From Stenocarpella maydis (taxonomy: Eukaryota; Ascomycota; Sordariomycetes; Diaporthales; Diaporthaceae), in NCBI GenBank assembly GCA_002270565.1, contig NQMI01000300.1, positions 1 to 14,680 on the forward strand: DNA of 14,680 nucleotides, given 5' to 3'. How positions within the stretch are numbered: position 1 is the stretch's first letter; each line of letters opens with the position of its first letter. The notes under the pieces were generated by a model. That model ran no database searches. It was not told where the DNA came from and worked only from the letters and a program-made list of their open reading frames with translations. The position numbers and the translations under genes were made by a program. Of the stretch, positions 9,623 through 14,680 are shown piece by piece.

Positions 9623-10005
9623 CCTATATGCATCTTAGTAAACTTCAGATAGCACTTATGCCCTTATTTCTTCCAGACACACCTAGTATAGAGAAACATT
9701 CAACACCTTCAGACAGCACTCACATCTCACCTCTCCTAAAGGACCTCTAGTATTAAGAAACATTCAACTTCACTATCACCGCAAGGAAGTAATCAGGACC
9801 TAACCTATCCTATATACATCTCTACAGACCCCAAACAGCACTTACGCCTTCGCTTCTCCTAAACACACTTATTATAGAGAAACATTCAACAATCTCAGAC
9901 AGCACTCACACCTCACCTCTTCAGCCGCAGCGCTAGTGCAGAGAAACATTCGCCTCCATTATCACAGCAAGAGACAGATTAGAACCCATATCTTCTATTT
10001 TTCTA
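9623..10005 (+). repeat. Two tandem 186-bp units with internal sub-repeats
   Basis: The segments starting near 9623 and 9809 align at a constant offset of 186 bp (for example GAGAAACATT at 9691 and 9877). Within a unit, AGAAACATTCAAC recurs after 64 nt, so each unit consists of about 64+64+58 nt. Since 186 is divisible by three, the plus frame of ORF B carries a 62-residue protein repeat, with IEKHST, SDSTH and ETF...ITAR in both copies. The 64-nt sub-repeats fall in different frames. Confidence 0.75.
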
Positions 10006-11882
10006 ATAGGGAATATTCATTCTACTCCCCCATCCACTAGAGGTTCTCCCTCTAAAAGAAGGGAGCAGGATATAAATAAGGCAAGAGGGCTCTCATTAAA
10101 GAAAGATCCACCTTAAGAACGCCGGTCTCCTCAGGAACCCACCCCCACCCCATCTAGAACCTCTAATCAGGAGCATTATGCTCCTATACCACCTATTCAG
10201 GCAACTTCTCATATCTTTAATACCCTTTAAAAACACTACCCTTTGGACCTTACTATTCCTTAGCTCTTAAGAGGACATTTACAAAGGTAGGTCTAACTAG
10301 CTTAATCCTATAGCTATAGCTTTCTATAGGGATATAGAACATTATAGCATTAAGAAGTTTACTAAAGGCTATTTAGAATTTTTACTTTAAAAAGGAAGAA
10401 TAAGCTTACCTTGCATTTAGAGATATTAGTCTCTAATCACTAACCGCCCCAAACTCAAGAGCAATATATCTCTTAGGGAACTAAAAAACGATTTCTAATA
10501 AAGAGGAGGTCGTACCAGAAATGCAGCAAGGGACTTCCACTATAGCTAGAAAGGGGAAAAGTAAAATGAAAGGTAATCCGATTGGTCCAAGCAAGACCGA
10601 AAAGTCAACCAAAGCTAAGCCCAAATAAGGACCCCTAATCCCCCAGACCCCTAAAGCCAAGGCTATAGACGCTATCCTTACTACCTCAATCAAAATGCTA
10701 ATTTCAGATATTCTCACGCTTAGCAAGACTAATGCTATTCTGATTAAAGAGCTCCTTACTCATAGGAACAATACCTCTCTTAATAAGTAGCCTTTTGAGC
10801 CAGTCCTAGATAGAGATATACCTTAAGCCACAGGTCTGGGACTCAATATAGTCTCTACTTCATCCAAAATTAGATATAAGCAATACTCAAGCTCTAATTA
10901 AATACATATTATTAGGTATAAGGTAAATTCAATATCATCTCAAACTACTAATATAGTAAACCATAGTTACTATAGATCTGCCTACCTAAACATTAGGATT
11001 GCTTTAGAAAGCTATAAGATCCTCCCAGCCCTACTAAATATAGGTGCTAAGATAAATCTTCTTCCTTTATCCTATTGCCACCGGAATAAGTTATCCTATG
11101 CCCCACTCCAAAATATAAACTCCACAGTTTATAATAAAGCATCGCTTATACTAATCAGAGTAACTAAGAAGTAGGTATACATCAGCCATAATAGGATAAG
11201 GGCTATTTTCTTCATTATAAATAATAAAACACATAACACCACCCATAACATCCTTTTAGGGATACCTTTCTTTTTAGATACAAATTTAACTTTTAAGCAA
11301 TCAAGGGGGTTCCTTTTTGCATACATCACTCTTAACGAGTCGCAAGTAATATATGGGCTAGAGAGGAGGAACCAGAAGCCCTTTCAGGTAGCTACTACCA
11401 AAGCAGTCTTCTATTCAAATAGGTATACACCCCAAAGACCTACAACCCAATTCCAGCCGGACCTAGAAAAGGGGGCAAATCCCTATTAACAAGACCTATC
11501 CCCCAATACACCTAAAGAAATTCATCTATAAGAGGGGAATTTAGGAGCCAGAGGTACCTTTTCTTTAAGAGGATAACCCTCCTAAAAGTTAACAAACCGG
11601 GAGGAAGCTATCAGAGGTAGCCAGATATAACATCTTCCCAAACACGCTAAACAATATACTCCATCCCACCACCCCTAATCAGGATAATAATAATTAATAC
11701 CAAGACTAGTCTCTTTCTAGCCAGATAGTCCCCCAAGCGCAGGCATACTCAGATATAGATAGCTTATATAATTCAGACTTATTAGATTCAGCTAGTCAAA
11801 CTCAAAGGATAATACTATATATAGACATTCCGCTTATCAACCCTAATAACCCCAAGCTAAAGGAATACAAATTCTAGAATAA
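9628..11882 (+). pseudogene. ORF B: gag-protease-like polyprotein with retropepsin domain, degraded
   Basis: A plus-strand coding sequence begins near ATG 9628. Part 1 (to about 10262) holds two 62-residue repeats and a polar, proline- and basic-rich stretch. Part 2 (10262-10388), in the next frame, reads AIAFYRDIEHYSIKKFTKGYLEFLL, plausibly capsid-like. Part 3 (10389-11882), after a slip at an A5 run, has a lysine-rich linker and then a retropepsin-like domain: the catalytic Asp-Thr-Gly appears as Asn-Ile-Gly at 11037-11045 in the context LPALL...AKINLLPL, and ILLGIPFFLD (11250-11279) matches the conserved segment near the domain end. Such proteases cleave Gag and Pol in the virus-like particle of LTR elements. 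Stops are mostly TAA/TAG. No zinc knuckle and no polymerase follow; the C-terminal 500 nt are heavily broken. The product is certainly inactive here. Confidence 0.6.
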
Positions 11883-12102
11883 AATATAAAAAAGTTAAGA
11901 TATAAAAAAAAAAAAAAGTCAAAACATAAAAAAGTCAAGATAATATTATATCTCTAATCAGATAAGTATACTTCTCTTAGGACTATATGCGAAACAAAAA
12001 TCATCAGTTCTTAATTTACTGCTAAAAGAAGTATTAGCAACCTAAAAAAAACTAGATCCACCCCTGCCTTACCTAACCCTTCTGATCACCTTACAACTAT
12101 AA
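11883..12102. other. A-rich junction between convergent ORFs B and C
   Basis: About 220 bp between the ends of B and C. At 11884-11942 three imperfect units of the form A-run, GTYAAGAYA follow each other, the middle one with an A14 run (11904-11917). The rest is AT-rich without a clear frame. It may hold the 3' ends of both transcripts or mark an insertion junction. Confidence 0.4.
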
Positions 12103-12960
12103 CTAGAAATCCATAGGCTTATACTTAAACTTCCTAGGCATACATCCAATAATCTCGCCTATAGCATCCACATAAGTTTCCTTATATCCTATCTTAATAG
12201 CTACCTTAGTATACTTACCTAGTAAGAGCTCTAAAGGAAGTATATTTAAAGGCTTATTAATCAGATCAGGACACACATTAGTAATATAGTTATAACTACT
12301 CTCAGAAATCTTTAGCATCTTAAAATCATAAAGGTAACCCTTAATATAGTAGATATAATTAGCGCAAGCATTATCTTAAAGTCCTTAGAGCAATCAGCAC
12401 TTAAAGAAAGGGATTATAACGGGAATAATGCCTTAGAGAGTTATTCAGTTATAGTTAGCCCCTATCTGCTGCATATAATAGTTGCATGAGTTCACATTAT
12501 AACAACCAAAGAAGGCAATAAGGAGAGCTAGGCCCTAATAAAGGTTATTCCCCTAGCACAATTAAGATATATACTTTTTATAAGGGTTACCATTTATATA
12601 CTTAATAAGAACATCATTTAAACCTCCTTTAATCAGAGTACTAAGGCGAGACTACAGGTACTTATAAGCCTCTAAGGCTTTCAGGAAGAGAAAGAACAGT
12701 TTAAGCAGCTTAAATTTATATATTAAGGAGAGGATCTATAGAACATAAAGACCCTTACCTCTACCCTTAAGGTTATATATCTTAATATTCATTACAAAGG
12801 CCTTATAAAGCAGTAATTCATAAACCTAGTTTTATAAAAGGATTATATTTAGCTAGAAGCAAGTATAGATGCCCTTTTTATAAATAGGAGGAGGATTATA
12901 TATTTCAAAGACCCTAATAATAGAAGGCAATTATTCCTTACCCTTTTCCTTCTCTTCTTA
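12103..12960 (-). pseudogene. ORF C: unrecognised protein, degraded, antisense in element 2
   Basis: A minus-strand frame runs from about 12960 to TAG at 12105-12103, about 285 codons with some fifteen internal stops (mostly TAA and TAG). The last 90 codons are free of stops and read like protein, for example CPDLINKPLNILPLELLLG and ETYVDAIGEIIGCMPRKF. Upstream, GNNLY, GLALLIAFFGCYNVN and GIIPVIIPFF are coherent in the same frame. Cysteines and glycines are frequent, but no finger or transposase signature is evident. It converges on B and diverges from D. I do not recognise a family. The frame is weaker than D, so part of it may be chance. Confidence 0.4.
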
Positions 12961-13010
12961 GCTTAATTAAGGAGGAAAAAATATAGCAATAATAAAGCTC
13001 ATCTAATTAG

Positions 13011-14637
13011 ANCAACTTCCTTATAACCCTTTATAATGCAGAAGGTCTCCTAGCTTAAGAGGTATACCTATATATTAATTATATTCTAGGGCTTATCAAT
13101 TAGTAGCTAATTAATTTCAGCAACCTGGTCTTTATGGTGCCTATAACCTATAATATTAATGAAGAACCCCCCAGATTATAAAGATACTACTTACTAAAGG
13201 ACAGCTAGAGGTTTATTATCTAAGTTATATATACCTTAGGCTATTAGGTATTGAGTATCTTTAATAGGGATACCAAACAACTTAGTATAATTAATACTCA
13301 TCCTGATTAGAGAACTCATAATAGGATATACTCCTATATAAGGGACTGCATTGCATATTTCCTTACCCTTGGGCTACCTAAAGGATTCTCAAAACAGGCA
13401 TACACAGCAATTCAAGTAAAGGTCACGCTACAGCTGCGATTAACTACCTATAGACTCCTTATAGCCACCTATATTGCCTTTTTCTTCCGGGAGAATCATA
13501 AAAAGAATAGCTAGGAGTTCAGAGACTAAATCAAGACCAGGCTGCTCAAATCTGCCCCTCCTAGCTTGCCCGCTAAGAAAGCCTTAGCTCTTATCTAGGG
13601 TTTTACTATCCAATTAGAAATCAATAGATTCAGGCATCTAATTAGGGGTATCCAGAATACTCTAGTTATCAGCTATAATAAGTATAAGAGGCTTATAGCA
13701 GGAAAGAATATTATATACTCTTAAGCCAATATCTTAGGGATAAATAAGGGGGAGACTAAATATTACATTATACCCAATATAAGATTAAAGCTAGGATAAA
13801 ATCTGCTAGGCTTCCTTATAGCAAGATTTAATAAAGCTAATCTTTTAAGGCCTACTAATATCCAGACTTCCAAGTTAAGCAAAACTCCCATTACCCCTAA
13901 TAACTTAAAGAACCAGCCATCTATCCTAATATCTAAGATACCTAGTGCAGCCATAAAGGATCTAATGATAATATCTAAGCTTAGACTTTATAAGGACCCA
14001 TCCAAGATACCTAAGCCTCTACCTCAGGTAGATAGGGCATAAACATATAGAGAAGATAGTCTTAAGATACCAAGTAAAGCAAGAACTGCTTTACAAATAC
14101 CTAATTAGAGCAGGGCCGGAATGCCACAGGGTAACCCTATTAAACTTCTCTCGCAGCAAATATTAGAGGTAAGCATTAGGAATATATCTCCAGGAGGAAA
14201 TATAAATATAAGTGGGATAACCCCTAAGCAATCAAGCATCTTAAGGTCTTCATCATCATCTCTATCCTCTATTCCAGCTATACCGCCACTATATCACCCA
14301 TTACCCGCCGCAATAAGAATCATATTAATTCAAGAGTACAACCGGAATGCAAGTAAGTAGGTAGGGACTAAGGAAGCAAATTGCTAAGTTCCCATACTAG
14401 CAATTAATAACAACCATTAATCCTAGGCTTATAAGAAGGCAGCTAAGTAAGAGAAGAAGGATCGCAAACCAAGCGTGCTGCAGCAGAACGAGAGTAGGGA
14501 TAAGTAAGCTAGGAATTAAGAGCTATAAAGGGTCCAATAGAGCTAAATTTAAGTGGCTTATCTAATTAGAGGAGGAAAGTAATTTTAGTTGTTTCAGGCA
14601 GACCATTACTTATTCTTTATAATAGTCTGAAGAGGGG
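13011..14637 (+). pseudogene. ORF D: large unrecognised protein, degraded, next to the right LTR
   Basis: One plus-strand frame stays coherent from about 13011 (ATG available at 13134) to at least 14360 and more weakly to the polypurine tract. In the first 450 codons there are about sixteen stops, all TAA or TAG and none TGA, as expected if CAA and CAG were mutated. Recognisable pieces include VKVTLQLRLTTYRLLIATYI, a basic helix (FFFRENHKKNS), SAPPSLPAKKALALI and, near the end, a serine-rich patch (RSSSSSLSSIPAIPP) followed by a lysine-rich tail. A basic tail would suit a nucleic-acid-binding protein, but no known domain is evident: no RT catalytic aspartates, no integrase zinc site. One ambiguous base (N) lies at 13012. 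It may be an accessory protein of the element or a captured gene. Confidence 0.5.
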
Positions 14638-14639
14638 TA
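14629..14639 (+). promoter_or_regulatory. Polypurine tract of element 2
   Basis: GAAGAGGGG, followed by TA, lies immediately before the right terminal repeat. A purine run in this position primes plus-strand DNA synthesis in LTR retroelements and supports the plus orientation of element 2. Confidence 0.6.
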
Positions 14640-14680
14640 TATTCCAGGGTTTAGGGGAACCAGCATATTTCAGAATCCAG
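14640..14680 (+). repeat. Element 2 right LTR, first 41 bases
   Basis: Matches 8192-8232 at 34 of 41 positions. The seven differences are six G-to-A and one C-to-T relative to the left copy; the terminal TG has become TA. The rest of the repeat lies beyond the window. Confidence 0.7.

Larger units (their letters stand above)
6721..14680. other. AT-rich, RIP-like mutated retroelement block
   Basis: From about 6720 TpA dinucleotides become very frequent and every long frame is broken mainly by TAA and TAG at places where glutamine codons would fit. This is what C-to-T change in CpA does, the known preference of repeat-induced point mutation in Pezizomycotina. Intensity is uneven: 7230-8190 and 11880-13000 are heaviest, while 8192-8600 and 9540-10200 keep more G+C. 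Exact base counts were not computed. Confidence 0.75.
8192..14680 (+). mobile_element. Element 2: LTR-type element with an ambisense set of four degraded ORFs
   Basis: Direct terminal repeats starting at 8192 and 14640 (34 of 41 comparable bases identical), a TATA box in the left repeat and a polypurine tract abutting the right one define an LTR-type element in plus orientation with about 6.2 kb of internal sequence. It sits inside the ORF of element 1. Four frames can be traced: A minus, B plus, C minus, D plus. B is gag-protease-like with a recognisable retropepsin. No reverse transcriptase, RNase H or integrase motif was seen in any frame. The element is therefore either non-autonomous, too mutated for its polymerase to be seen, or itself disrupted by nested insertions carrying A, C or D. 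The right end runs past the window. Confidence 0.65.

Noticed and set aside
9623..10005. CRISPR-like array
   Set aside because: Only two long units with no unique spacers; a coding tandem duplication in a eukaryotic retroelement explains it.
10481..10726. Minus-strand frame of about 81 codons
   Set aside because: Antisense shadow of the lysine-rich part of ORF B; its hydrophobicity follows from the complement of basic codons.
11129..11329. Minus-strand frame of about 66 codons opposite the protease domain
   Set aside because: Shadow of the plus-strand retropepsin frame, which carries the recognisable motifs.

Overview
The window looks like a filamentous ascomycete chromosome with two very different compartments. 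The fungal assignment rests on a C6-type transcription-factor domain, two short introns (56-57 nt, GTATGT donor, CTRAY-type branch site about 13 nt before AG), and a long TpA-rich tract whose reading frames are peppered with TAA/TAG where CAA/CAG is expected. That last feature is the signature of repeat-induced point mutation (RIP). No database search was possible, so all identities come from visible motifs.

Positions 1 to about 6720 have balanced base composition and few genes. The clearest is the C-terminal part of a fungal-specific transcription-factor-like gene (1142-2188, +), with a good 57-nt intron but two in-frame TAG codons, so it is probably decaying. A 72-residue, two-exon reading frame lies on the minus strand (4459-4733), and a weaker 70-codon frame at 3462-3671. 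The rest of this part shows no gene I can support.

From about 6720 to the end the DNA is AT-rich and built of mutated retroelements. Element 1 has an LTR-like unit (6963-7158) followed by a degraded reading frame (7232-8191). That frame runs right up to 8192, where element 2 begins. Element 2 starts with an LTR-like terminal repeat (TG at 8192) and ends, after a polypurine tract (14629-14637), with the first 41 bases of a matching repeat (14640-14680); all seven differences are transitions.

Inside element 2, reading frames can be followed through RIP-type stops on both strands: A (minus, 8506-9563), B (plus, 9628-11882), C (minus, 12103-12960) and D (plus, 13011 to about 14637). The layout is therefore A and B diverging, B and C converging, C and D diverging. 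B is gag-protease-like: an in-frame 62-residue tandem repeat, a basic linker and a retropepsin-like domain whose Asp-Thr-Gly motif has become Asn-Ile-Gly. I recognise no reverse transcriptase, RNase H or integrase, and A, C and D match no family I know. This ambisense, apparently polymerase-less LTR element is the most unusual thing in the window; nested insertions are the main alternative explanation.
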